NCBI GenBank assembly: GCA_030650395.1
Contig: JAUSDY010000110.1
Location: forward strand, 1 to 64,000
Reading direction: 5' to 3'
Source: Acidobacteriota bacterium
GTDB taxonomy: Bacteria; Acidobacteriota; Vicinamibacteria; Vicinamibacterales; UBA2999
DNA: 64,000 nt
The notes beneath the pieces were generated by a model, which searched no databases, had not been told where the DNA came from, and saw nothing but the letters and a program-made list of their open reading frames with translations. Shown here piece after piece: positions 33,255 to 41,429 of the stretch; positions within the stretch are counted from its first letter, which is position 1, and each line of letters begins with the position of its first letter. The position numbers were made by a program, and so were the translations under genes.

Positions 33255-33402
33255 GAAGGCAGAAGGCTAAAGGCAGAAGGCAGAATAGCGTTGTGAGACG
33301 CTCGTTGCTTTTCTGCCTTTTCCTTTTTGCCTTCTGCCTTCTGCCTTTTGCCTTCTGCCTTCTGCCTTCTGCCTTCTGCCTTCTGCCTTCTGCCTTTCGC
33401 CT
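33255..33402. repeat. Inverted GGCAGAA/TTCTGCC (7-bp) array forming a signal peptide
   Basis: About four GGCAGAA units, a 25-bp loop with GTG 33293, and then about twelve TTCTGCC/TTTTGCC units. The second arm is read as FCLLPSA repeats. All three frames of that arm encode the same heptapeptide. Confidence 0.93.
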
Positions 33403-34978
33403 TGTTCTCGCACAAAGCGGCCCCGCCCAGCATCAGCCCCACCGCGGCCCCAGCGTCCCGCAGGAATTACTCGAGCGGCCGGTTTCAATTCGCACAGCTA
33501 TCGGCGCGGCGCATGATCAAGTGACGACCGCGTCGGACGAGGCCCAGCGCTTCTACGACCAGGGCTTGTCGTACCTGCATTCCTTCGTCTGGATCGAAGC
33601 GGCCCGATCGTTTCACCAGGCGCTGCGAAGCGATCCGGGCCTGGCGCTTGCGCACGTGGGCTTGAGCTACGCCTACCTCGAGTTGAACAAGCCCGACGAA
33701 GCGCGGCGCGCGATCGAGCGGGCGCGTGCGTTGGCCCCAAAGGTGTCGGATCACGAGCGCCGGCACATCGAGGCGCGCGCGCTGCAGATGGCCGCGGAAG
33801 ACAACCCGCGCGATCAAGCTCGCCTCGTCGCTTACCGTCAGGCGCTGGATGCGGCGATCGCCGCCTTCCCTGCCGACGTCGAGCTGCTGCTCAAGCGCGG
33901 CATGGCGGAATCGCCCGACCCCGCGGATCGCGGGCAGGGTTCGGTGGCCGGCTCCGTACCGTTTTTTGAGCGCGCACTCAAAGCGTCGCCGAATCACTTC
34001 GCAGCCCGTCACTACCTGGCGCACGCGGCCGAGAACGCCGGCCGCATGGCCGACGCCTTGGCGCATGCGGCTTCATTTTCGACACAGGCGTCCGAGATTC
34101 CGCACGCGCGGCACATGCACGGCCACGAGCTGCGCCGGTCGGGCCGGCCGGCGGAGGCCATTGTCGAATTCGAGGCGGCCGATCGCCTGCAGCGCGCGTA
34201 CTTCACGCGTGAGAAGGTCGCAGCGGAGCTGGATTGGCATTTCCCGCACAATCTCGATTTGCTTGCTGCTTCGCACCAGTACGTCGGACAGATGCGAAAA
34301 GCCGAGCCGCTGTTGAAAGAATCGTTCGCGCTGCCGTCGAGCCTGCTCGTGCAAGTGGTGAACAAGCGCGAGTGGCCGGCGTTCCTGCTCGCGCGGAACC
34401 GGCCGGCGGAAGCGCTGGAAGCGGCGAAGGTGCTCGTCGCCCATCCCAACCCGGTGGTGCAGGCGACCGGCCACATCGAAGCCGGCTTTGCGCTGCTGGC
34501 GACCAAGCGTTTTGGCGATGCGGCCAACGAGTCGAACGCGGCGCTCAAGGCGCTCAGAGGCGCGGCCGACGGCCAGGCGCTGGCGGTGATCGCACTCGAA
34601 GCACTGCAGGGCGAGTTTCTGTTGCGGACCGCGCAGCGCGAAAAGGGGCGGCAGGGCATGGAGCGCGCCGCGCAGAAATGGCGCGCGCTGCCGGGCCCCG
34701 ACGCATGGAGCCAGGCGCTGTTCCGATTGGAAGCCATGGCCCGCGCCGCGCGCGGTGTCGGCGACTGGCCGTTTGCCGCGCGGCTCGCCCAGCTCATGCT
34801 CGAGCATGACGCGGCCTACGCCGGCACCCATTACGCGCTGGCCCTGGTCGCCGAGCACGATGGCAACACCGCCACCGCAAAGCGGGAGTTCGATCTGGCT
34901 GTGAAGGCCTGGGCCGCGGCGGACAAAGACCTGCCGGAGCTGGCCCTCGCCCGTAGGGGTCTGACCCCGAGCAAGTAG
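33293..34978 (+). CDS. Secreted TPR-repeat protein whose signal peptide is repeat-encoded
   Basis: The mature 520-residue part is a helical repeat protein with TPR-like units ([61 protein letters not shown]). It begins with a near-ideal signal peptide: MRR, a hydrophobic stretch containing [21 protein letters not shown] (residues 14-34), and LVLA/QS as cleavage site. This stretch is the 7-bp array. GTG 33293 is the only reasonable start. The C-terminal GLTPSK comes from a GGGGTCTGACCCC palindrome. A loss of the mature start is not seen. Role unknown, perhaps protein-protein scaffolding. Confidence 0.88.
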   Translation: MRRSLLFCLFLFAFCLLPFAFCLLPSAFCLLPSAFRLVLAQSGPAQHQPHRGPSVPQELLERPVSIRTAIGAAHDQVTTASDEAQRFYDQGLSYLHSFVWIEAARSFHQALRSDPGLALAHVGLSYAYLELNKPDEARRAIERARALAPKVSDHERRHIEARALQMAAEDNPRDQARLVAYRQALDAAIAAFPADVELLLKRGMAESPDPADRGQGSVAGSVPFFERALKASPNHFAARHYLAHAAENAGRMADALAHAASFSTQASEIPHARHMHGHELRRSGRPAEAIVEFEAADRLQRAYFTREKVAAELDWHFPHNLDLLAASHQYVGQMRKAEPLLKESFALPSSLLVQVVNKREWPAFLLARNRPAEALEAAKVLVAHPNPVVQATGHIEAGFALLATKRFGDAANESNAALKALRGAADGQALAVIALEALQGEFLLRTAQREKGRQGMERAAQKWRALPGPDAWSQALFRLEAMARAARGVGDWPFAARLAQLMLEHDAAYAGTHYALALVAEHDGNTATAKREFDLAVKAWAAADKDLPELALARRGLTPSK

Positions 34979-34997
34979 TTCCGAGGGGTCTGACCCC
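34956..34997. repeat. Two copies of the GGGGTCTGACCCC palindrome
   Basis: Perfect palindromes (GGGGTC-T-GACCCC) at 34956-34968 and 34985-34997; the first encodes the last residues of the TPR protein. The 540-bp gap 34979-35518 contains these and the two large elements below; no other gene was seen. Confidence 0.88.
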
Positions 34998-35025
34998 AAG
35001 CAGGAAGTGGCGAGGCGCCCGTCCT

Positions 35026-35204
35026 GGCGGAGACATGCGATTCGTCGTTCGCCCTCCTTCGCCGGACAAATTTCGCTCGCCACATTGGGCGCCCACGCTA
35101 TGGACGCCAGAACCGCAACTCGCCAGCGTAGGCTCCGCTCAATTTGTCGGAGGTCATGGGTATCGGCTCAGTCGGACGCTCACGACGAATCGCATGTCTC
35201 CGCC
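35026..35204. repeat. 179-bp element with 23-bp terminal inverted repeats (copy 2a)
   Basis: Ends at 35026-35048 and 35182-35204 are exact reverse complements (GGCGGAGACATGC... and ...GCATGTCTCCGCC). The core shares GCTATGGACGC with copy 1a (22295), but the arm bases differ while staying paired. Confidence 0.92.
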
Positions 35205-35235
35205 CAATCGCCCAGCGCCCAGGCGTCACCAGCCT

Positions 35236-35404
35236 CGCCGAGAGGCATAGTCCAGCGCGAGCGTTCGAGTGAGCCGAGAGACAAATGGAGCGGAGGCCAC
35301 GCAGGCGCCATTGCGGGTTTAGACGTCCATCGCGCCAGCGCTCAATGCGCCGAGCGACATTTGTCCGGCGAACGAGAGCGAGCGCTGGATTATGCCTCTC
35401 GGCG
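35236..35404. repeat. 169-bp element with 23-bp terminal inverted repeats (copy 2b)
   Basis: Ends at 35236-35258 and 35382-35404 are reverse complements with one mismatch (CGCCGAGAGGCAT... and ...ATGCCTCTCGGCG). It corresponds to copy 1b and contains GAGACAAATGGAGC and GACATTTGTCCGGCG in inverted orientation. Confidence 0.92.
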
Positions 35405-35518
35405 GGCTTCGGCGATGGACCTGGCGGAGGAGTGCCAGGGCGGAGGGGTCAAGCAGCTAAGCGGCGAACCGTGGCAACCCTCTGGAGCCCGCCCTCGTCT
35501 ATTTCAACCGAGGTGACC

Positions 35519-36250
35519 ATGACCCGCTCGGTTTTCGCCCTGATTTTCGCCCTCGTTCTCGCTGCCCCAGCGCCTGCCCTGAGCGCGGCTTCGGTCGCAC
35601 CGCGACCAGGCCGAGTCGAAGGGGCGCAGACCAACACGGAAACCGTGGACAAGACGCTCACGATGCAGCCCGGCGGCACGCTGAGGCTGAAGACCTTCTC
35701 CGGCCGCGTCCGGATCACCGGCGGCTCGGGCGACCAGGTCGTGATCCACGCCGTTCGCCGCGGCAAGCAGGACCGGCTTGACGACATCAAGCTCGAGATC
35801 ACGCAGAGCGGCAACACCGTCGAGGTCGACGCCAACCATCGACTCGTCGAGCGCCGCAACGACAACGTCGTCGAAACCGACTTCGAGATCCAGGTGCCGG
35901 CCCGCACCCGGCTCGACATCAAGACGTTCAGCGCGCCGGTCACGGTGATCGGCGTCAGCGAGAGCCAGAAGATCGACGGCTTCAGCTCCGACATCCGCGT
36001 CGAGGCATCGCAGTGGGGCGACGGCAACAACCTCGACATCAACACGTTCAGCGGCGACGTCCACCTGCGCCTGCCCGACAGCGCGAAGGGCGAGATCGAT
36101 TTCAACAGCTTCAGCGGCCGCTTCGAAAGCGACCTGCCGGTCACGCTGACCAACAGCAGCCGGCGCAACTTCCGCGGCGCGCTCAACGGCGGCGGCTCGG
36201 GGGATTTCCGGTTGAAGACGTTCAGCGGCTCCGTCTCAATTCGACGCTGA
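35519..36250 (+). CDS. Secreted DUF4097-like beta-repeat protein
   Basis: A signal peptide (RSVFALIFALVLAAPAPALS) leads a protein of repeated short strands (LRLKTFSGRVRITGGSGDQV, LDIKTFSAPVTVIGVS, LDINTFSGDVHLRL, FRLKTFSGSVSIRR) typical of the DUF4097 or putative adhesin solenoid family. A GCAC...GTCGAAGGGG palindrome-like module (35606-35630) lies just after the signal peptide and encodes APRPGRVEGA. AGGTGACC is close to the start. Length is 243 residues. Function unknown. Confidence 0.86.
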   Translation: MTRSVFALIFALVLAAPAPALSAASVAPRPGRVEGAQTNTETVDKTLTMQPGGTLRLKTFSGRVRITGGSGDQVVIHAVRRGKQDRLDDIKLEITQSGNTVEVDANHRLVERRNDNVVETDFEIQVPARTRLDIKTFSAPVTVIGVSESQKIDGFSSDIRVEASQWGDGNNLDINTFSGDVHLRLPDSAKGEIDFNSFSGRFESDLPVTLTNSSRRNFRGALNGGGSGDFRLKTFSGSVSIRR

Positions 36251-36261
36251 CCCTACCCACG

Positions 36262-36332
36262 CGAACCACCGAGAACACCGAGGACACAGAGAATATTTTT
36301 CTCTGTGTCCTTTGTGTCCTCTGTGGCTAACG
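36262..36332. repeat. Inverted ACCGAGAACACCGAGGACACAG array
   Basis: CCACCGAGAACACCGAGG and ACACAGAG words are answered by CTCTGTGTCCTTTGTGTCCT and CTGTGGC. It lies between two co-directional genes. Confidence 0.9.
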
Positions 36333-36352
36333 TACGTGTATTCTTCGGGCGG

Positions 36353-37651
36353 ATGATTGCCCGGCTAATGGCCCGCGTGGGCCTCGTGACGCCCGAGCAG
36401 CGCGCCTGGGCGTGGTACGACTGGGCCAACTCCGCCTTCTTCACCACCGTCGTCACGGCGGTGTTCCCGGGGTTTTTCGCGACCTACGCGGCGGCGGGCC
36501 TCGCGCCCGCGGAAGCCACCGCGCGTTTCGGCCTCATCACCACCGTGTCGATGGCGACGATCGCCATCTCGGCGCCCGTGCTCGGCGCGCTGGCCGACTA
36601 CAGTGGCGCCAGGAAACGGCTGCTCGGGTTGTTCATGGCCATCGGCGTGTGCGCCTGCGCGTCGATGGTCTTCATCGGCAGAGGCGACATCGGCCTTGCC
36701 TCGGTGCTGTTCTTCATCGCCAACATCGGCGTGTCGGGCTCGACCGTCTTCTACGACTCGCTGCTGCCGCACGTCGCCAAGCCGTCGGAAACCGATCGCG
36801 TGTCTGCCGCGGGCTACGCCATGGGCTACATCGGCGGCGGCGTTCTGCTCTTGATCAACCTGGCGTGGATTCTCAAGCCGGAGATGTTCGGGTTTGCGAG
36901 CCAGCCATCGGCGATCCGGGCTTCGTTCGTCTCGGTGGCCATCTGGTGGGCGGTCTTCTCGCTGCCGCTCTTCCGGGTCGTGCCCGAGCCGGCGACGGGA
37001 CCCAAGCCCGAAGGCGAATCGGGCGTGGCGATTTTCGCGGCATTCTCGCGACTCGCCACGACGTTGCGCGAGATCCGTAAGTACAAAAACGCGTTCTACC
37101 TGTTCGTGGCGATGCTGCTCTACCAGGACGGCATTCAGACGATCATCCGCATGGCCGGTGTCTACGGCGCGGAGGTCGGCGTGGAGCAGACCTCGCAGAT
37201 CGCGGCGTTTGTGATGGTGCAGTTCCTCGGCATTCCGTTTTCGTTCATGTTCGGAGCGCTCGGGACGCGCATCGGCACCAAACGCGCGATCTTTATTGCG
37301 ATCGCGGTGTACGCGCTGGCCACCGTGCTCGCCTACTTCATGACGACGGTGACGCACTTCTTCATTCTGGCGGCGATGATCGCAACGGTGCAGGGCGGCG
37401 CGCAAGCGCTCAGCCGCGCGCTGTTTTCGAGAATGGTGCCCGCCGATCGCACGTCAGAGTATTTCGGGTTCTTTGCGATTGCCGAGCGGTTCGCCACGAT
37501 CCTCGGGCCGCTCGTGTTCTATATCAGCGTCACGCTGACCGGGTCGAGCAAGGTCGCAATCCTGGTGATTCTGGGATTCTTCGTCGCGGGGGCGTCGGTC
37601 CTCAGTTTGGTCGACGAAGAAGAAGGCACCCGCGCCGCACAGGCATCATAG
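36353..37651 (+). CDS. MFS transporter of the UMF1/Atg22-like family
   Basis: The 432-residue protein has about twelve hydrophobic segments and the family start AWAWYDWANSAFFTTVVTAVFPGFF. Between segments 2 and 3 is LGALADYSGARKRLLGLFM, an MFS A-like loop. UMF1 proteins include Atg22-like effluxers and many bacterial transporters of unknown substrate. ATG 36353 is chosen over in-frame codons inside the array. Confidence 0.92.
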   Translation: MIARLMARVGLVTPEQRAWAWYDWANSAFFTTVVTAVFPGFFATYAAAGLAPAEATARFGLITTVSMATIAISAPVLGALADYSGARKRLLGLFMAIGVCACASMVFIGRGDIGLASVLFFIANIGVSGSTVFYDSLLPHVAKPSETDRVSAAGYAMGYIGGGVLLLINLAWILKPEMFGFASQPSAIRASFVSVAIWWAVFSLPLFRVVPEPATGPKPEGESGVAIFAAFSRLATTLREIRKYKNAFYLFVAMLLYQDGIQTIIRMAGVYGAEVGVEQTSQIAAFVMVQFLGIPFSFMFGALGTRIGTKRAIFIAIAVYALATVLAYFMTTVTHFFILAAMIATVQGGAQALSRALFSRMVPADRTSEYFGFFAIAERFATILGPLVFYISVTLTGSSKVAILVILGFFVAGASVLSLVDEEEGTRAAQAS

Positions 37652-37726
37652 AGAAGCCACGAAGAACACACGAAGGCCAGACTTCAAGAAACATTCTTCG
37701 TCTTCTTCGTGGCTTCGTGGCTAACT
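37652..37726. repeat. Inverted CCACGAAG array
   Basis: AGCCACGAAGAACACACGAAGG is present in the left arm (two words) and ATTCTTCGTC, TTCTTCGTGGC, TTCGTGGC in the right. With the element below it occupies the 495-bp gap 37652-38146, in which no gene was seen. Confidence 0.9.
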
Positions 37727-37859
37727 CAATCAGGTCCGCCGCGCGATCAGCGAAGATGCGTCCTCCGACGAATTCACCGCCTGGAGCAAACGTCTCGGCC
37801 GGGTCCTCTACAAAGGGCAACCGTAGATCGGAGCGCCGTCCGCCGTCGCTTAGCGCCCG

Positions 37860-38044
37860 TCCGCCGAGAGACACCGGCCCTCGCTCGCTCTCGTTCGCCG
37901 GACAAATGTCGCTCAGCGCATTGAGCACCCCACGCAGGCGTCGTGCCGTCTTTGGCGCGTCCATCGCTGGGGCGATTAATGTGGCGAAGGAGATTTGGCC
38001 GCCGAGTGAGAGCGAACGCCGGCACGGCCTCTCTCCGCGCGCTC
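37860..38044. repeat. Chimeric large inverted-repeat element (copy 3)
   Basis: Read on the minus strand, it begins like copy 1a (GCGGAGAGAGGCC, ATTAATCGCCCC, CGCGCCAAAGACGGC) and ends like copy 1b (GACATTTGTCCGGCGAACG, GGCCGGTGTCTCTCGGCG). Its two ends match each other poorly, as expected for a deletion joining an a element to a b element. Confidence 0.85.
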
Positions 38045-38146
38045 TGCCGCCGCAACGGCACTGACAGTTTGCTTTGCGGCCGACAATCCACGTTCCAATC
38101 AACACAAGCGCGGCGGCGAGGACGATGCGCGGCGACAGCGGTTCGC

Positions 38147-39268
38147 CTACCCAAGCCGCTTAGACGAGCGAAGGGTCGCCAGGGTGAGTACCACCGCTCC
38201 CCAGGTGAACAGCGCCAACGCCTGCGGCCAGAACGTCTCGAGCCCGACGCCCTTCAGGAAGATCCCCCGAACGATGACGAGGAAATAGCGGAGTGGAATC
38301 AGGTAGGTCAACGGCTGGATCCAGCCGGGCATGTTCTCGATCGGAAAGATGAATCCCGACAGATACATCATCGGCACCAGGAAGAAGAAAATCGCCGTCA
38401 TCATCGCCTGCTGCTGCGTTTGCGAGATCGTCGACACGAACAGTCCGAGGCCCAAGGTCGACATCAGGTAGATCAGGCACATCCCGAATAGCAGCGGGAT
38501 GCTGCCCAGCATCGGCACCTCGAACCAGTAGATCGCCACCACCAGCACCAAGATCACGTCAAGGATGCCGATGAGCGCGTACGGAAGCAGCTTGCCTGCG
38601 ATCAGCTCCCACCTCGCCAGCGGGGTGACGTTCAATTGCTCGAGCGTGCCGACCTCCTTCTCGCGCACAATGGCCATGGCCGACAGGTTGGTCGTGACAA
38701 CGAGCAGGAGCAGCGCAACGATGCCGGGGATCATGAAGTCCCGGCTTTCCAGGCGCGGGTTGAACCAGACGCGAATCTCCGGCCGCACCATTTCCTCGGC
38801 GGCGCCGGCCGGCGAGGCCGCCGTGGCCAGATCCTGGACGTACCCGCCGATCAACGTTTGCGCATAGCCGAGAGCGACCGTCGTGGAGTTGGAATCGGTG
38901 CCGTCAGCCACGATCTGCAGCGACGTCGAACGCGACGATGCAATGCGGTGGCCGTAATCGGCCGGGATGCTGATCGCCATCCAGGCATCGCCGCGGTCGA
39001 GATACCGATCGATCTCCGTTGTCGATCCGAGCAGGCCGACGATCTTGAAGTTCTCGGACGCTTCGAAGCGGTGAATCAGGTCGCGGCTCTGGGTCGAGCG
39101 GTCGGCATCGACGATCACGAGCGGCACATCCTTCACATCCGTCGTCGCCGCATAGCCCAGCACGGTGAGCTGGAGAATGGGCGCCAGGATGACGACCCCG
39201 AACAGCCGCGGATCCTGCCGGAGCTCCAACAGTTCCTTGCGAATGAGATGTAGTAATCGCACCATCAT
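38147..39268 (-). CDS. ABC-2-type transporter permease (YbhR/YbhS-like)
   Basis: The 373-residue protein has one N-terminal transmembrane segment (LFGVVILAPILQLTVLGY), a large periplasmic domain and five C-terminal segments, with the ABC-2 loop IVREKEVGTLEQLNVTPL. ATG 39268 shares a TAATG junction with the upstream permease. It belongs to a seven-gene efflux operon. Confidence 0.92.
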   Translation of the reverse strand: MMVRLLHLIRKELLELRQDPRLFGVVILAPILQLTVLGYAATTDVKDVPLVIVDADRSTQSRDLIHRFEASENFKIVGLLGSTTEIDRYLDRGDAWMAISIPADYGHRIASSRSTSLQIVADGTDSNSTTVALGYAQTLIGGYVQDLATAASPAGAAEEMVRPEIRVWFNPRLESRDFMIPGIVALLLLVVTTNLSAMAIVREKEVGTLEQLNVTPLARWELIAGKLLPYALIGILDVILVLVVAIYWFEVPMLGSIPLLFGMCLIYLMSTLGLGLFVSTISQTQQQAMMTAIFFFLVPMMYLSGFIFPIENMPGWIQPLTYLIPLRYFLVIVRGIFLKGVGLETFWPQALALFTWGAVVLTLATLRSSKRLG

Positions 39269-40485
39269 TAGGACCATTCCCTTCTGAGACGGAGCGACGC
39301 CAGCGTCAGCGCGACGGTGGCAAAGATCGCCAGCGCAACCAGATCCTGCCAGAAGGCGGCAAGGTCGGCGCCTTTCAGGACGATGGCGCGAAGCGCCACC
39401 AGGAAGTAGCGTGCCGGCACGATGTGGGTGATGCCCTGCACCACCGTGGGCATGCTCGAGATCGGGAAGATGAATCCTGACAGGATCATCGTCGGAAGCA
39501 ACGACGAGAGCAGCGCGACTTGGAAAGCGACCTGCTGAGTGTCCGCGATGGTGGAGATCAACAGGCCCTGCGCCTGTGCGCCGATCAGGAACAGGCCGAT
39601 CGACAGGCACAAGAGAGCCCACGACCCATTCATCGGCAGGTCGAAGAGTACCATCGCCGTCAGGATGATCAGCAGCGCCGACACGAACGAGATCACGAGG
39701 TACGGCAGTGTCTTGCCGAGGATGTAGGCAAGGGGATTAACCGGAGCCATCCGGACCTGTTCCATCGTGCCGCGCTCTTTCTCGCGGACGACCGATAGCG
39801 CCGTCGACACCACGGCCGTCAGCATCGAGATGTAGGCAATCAAGCCGGGGACCAGGAAGATCGTGCTGCGCAGCTGCGGGTTGTACCAGATGCGCGGTTC
39901 GATGGCGATCATCGCCATCGGGCTCCCTTCGACTCGGGCACCTCGGGAGTCGCTCAGGGCAGGCCGGACGAGCGCCATCTGCGCTGAGCTGTACTGGCCG
40001 ATCAGAATCCGCGCGTAGCCGGCGACGGTTGCGGCGGTATTCGCGTTGTCGCCATCGATCACAACCTGGACCACCACCGGACGGCCGAGCGCAAGATCGC
40101 GATCGAAGCCGGACGGAATCGACACGACCACTCGTGCTTCGCCGCGATCGATCAGCCGCTCGATCTCCTTGTCTGAATCGACGTATCCGACCAGCTCGAA
40201 GTAGCCGGAGTTCACGAACGACGACACCAGCTCCCGGCTCTTGGAGCTGCGATCGCGGTCTTGCACCGCCAGCCGGACGTTGCGAATGTCGAAGTTGAGC
40301 GCGTAGCCGTACAGCAGCAGGAAGAACGCCGGGATGAACAGCAGGATCAACAGCGTCCGCTGGTCGCGCAGGATCTGGCGAAGTTCTTTCGATGCGACGG
40401 CGAGGGCCTGCCATGAGGGAGCGGCAGCGCGACGAGCGGCCTGCGGCGAGCGAGCTGCCGCGAATCGAATGGCCTGGCTGATCAT
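39268..40485 (-). CDS. ABC-2-type transporter permease (YbhS/YbhR-like)
   Basis: A 405-residue partner with the same topology and the loop VVREKERGTMEQVRMAPVNP. It contains DSRGARVEG (residues about 175-185), encoded by a palindromic module, in the periplasmic domain. GTG/ATG 40485 overlaps the ATPase stop by 4 bp. With the other permease it should form the membrane pore of the exporter. Confidence 0.92.
   Translation of the reverse strand: MISQAIRFAAARSPQAARRAAAPSWQALAVASKELRQILRDQRTLLILLFIPAFFLLLYGYALNFDIRNVRLAVQDRDRSSKSRELVSSFVNSGYFELVGYVDSDKEIERLIDRGEARVVVSIPSGFDRDLALGRPVVVQVVIDGDNANTAATVAGYARILIGQYSSAQMALVRPALSDSRGARVEGSPMAMIAIEPRIWYNPQLRSTIFLVPGLIAYISMLTAVVSTALSVVREKERGTMEQVRMAPVNPLAYILGKTLPYLVISFVSALLIILTAMVLFDLPMNGSWALLCLSIGLFLIGAQAQGLLISTIADTQQVAFQVALLSSLLPTMILSGFIFPISSMPTVVQGITHIVPARYFLVALRAIVLKGADLAAFWQDLVALAIFATVALTLASLRLRREWS
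39925..39965. repeat. Palindromic CCCTTCGACTC...GCTCAGGGCAGG module
   Basis: GACTC (39931) and GAGTC (39947) pair within CCCTTCGACTC and CGCTCAGGGCAGG. The module is read in frame within the permease. Relatives lie at 35606, 51664, 58688 and in the acylase insert at 59488. Confidence 0.75.
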
Positions 40486-41429
40486 GCCGGCACCGCCACC
40501 CGCTCGACCACATCGAGAAACACGTCTTCGAGCGACGGCGACACCGGCGCCACGGAATTGACGTCGATGCCGGCGCTGCGAAGCGCATTTGCGAGCGCCT
40601 CCGGCGGTGTGCCGGCGTCGCGCAGCACCGCATGCACAGACGTGCCGAACAGGCTCGTCTTTTCGACCGCCGGCAGCGCGTCGAGCGCCTTCATCGCGTC
40701 AACCGGACGCGACGCGTGGATCTCGACGATCGGCCGCGACGAAAACACCTGCTTGAGCTCGTTGGCGGTTCCCAAGGCGGCAAGCTTGCCGGCGTGAATG
40801 ATGGCCAGGCGATGGCAGTGCTCGGCTTCGTCGAGATAGTGCGTCGTGACGAGCACCGTGATGCCGCGATGCGAGAGGTCCCCAATCAGATCCCAGAATC
40901 GGCGCCTCGACAGCGGATCGACGCCGCCCGTGGGCTCGTCGAGAAACACGATCGACGGCTCGTGGAGAATGGCGCAGCCCAGAGCGAGCCGCTGGCGCCA
41001 GCCGCCCGGCAGCTGGCTGGCCCGCGTCTTCTCGCGGCCGTGCAGCCCCGCCATCTCAACAACGAACCGGCGGCGCTCTTCGAAGCGTTGGCCTGACAGC
41101 CCATAGACGCCGCCGAAGAACTGGATGTTCTCGTCCACGGTGAGAAGCTCGTACAGCGAAAACTTCTGCGACATGTAACCGATGCGCCGCTTGACGCCCT
41201 CGGGATCCCGGCTGACATCCACACCGCCGACGATCGCCGTGCCGCTGGTCGGCCGGAGCAGGCCGCACAGCATTCGGATGGTGGTGGACTTCCCCGCCCC
41301 ATTGGCGCCGAGGAACCCGAAGATCTCGCCTTGCCGCACCGAGAACGACAGATCGTTCACCGCGACGAAGGCGCCGAACTTGCGCGACAGGCCGCGCACA
41401 TCGATGGCGACGCCGCCGGTTTCCGTCAT
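40482..41429 (-). CDS. ABC transporter ATP-binding protein (C-half equivalent of YbhF)
   Basis: Walker A is GANGAGKSTT, the signature is the variant LPGGWRQRLAL, Walker B is IVFLDEPTGGVDP and the switch is TTHYLDEA. A C-terminal extension (SPSLEDVFLDVVERV) is typical of ABC-2 exporters. In E. coli YbhF two ATPases are fused; here they are separate genes flanking tolC. It overlaps its neighbours by 4 bp. Confidence 0.93.
   Translation of the reverse strand: MTETGGVAIDVRGLSRKFGAFVAVNDLSFSVRQGEIFGFLGANGAGKSTTIRMLCGLLRPTSGTAIVGGVDVSRDPEGVKRRIGYMSQKFSLYELLTVDENIQFFGGVYGLSGQRFEERRRFVVEMAGLHGREKTRASQLPGGWRQRLALGCAILHEPSIVFLDEPTGGVDPLSRRRFWDLIGDLSHRGITVLVTTHYLDEAEHCHRLAIIHAGKLAALGTANELKQVFSSRPIVEIHASRPVDAMKALDALPAVEKTSLFGTSVHAVLRDAGTPPEALANALRSAGIDVNSVAPVSPSLEDVFLDVVERVAVPA

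Noticed and set aside
10157-33402. CRISPR array made of the GGCAGAA repeats
   Set aside because: Repeats are 7 bp with no spacers and there are no cas genes in the window.
33327-33524. Alternative frame with repeated FCLLPSA peptides
   Set aside because: It is the same 7-bp array read in another frame. Only the frame from GTG 33293 continues into the TPR domain.
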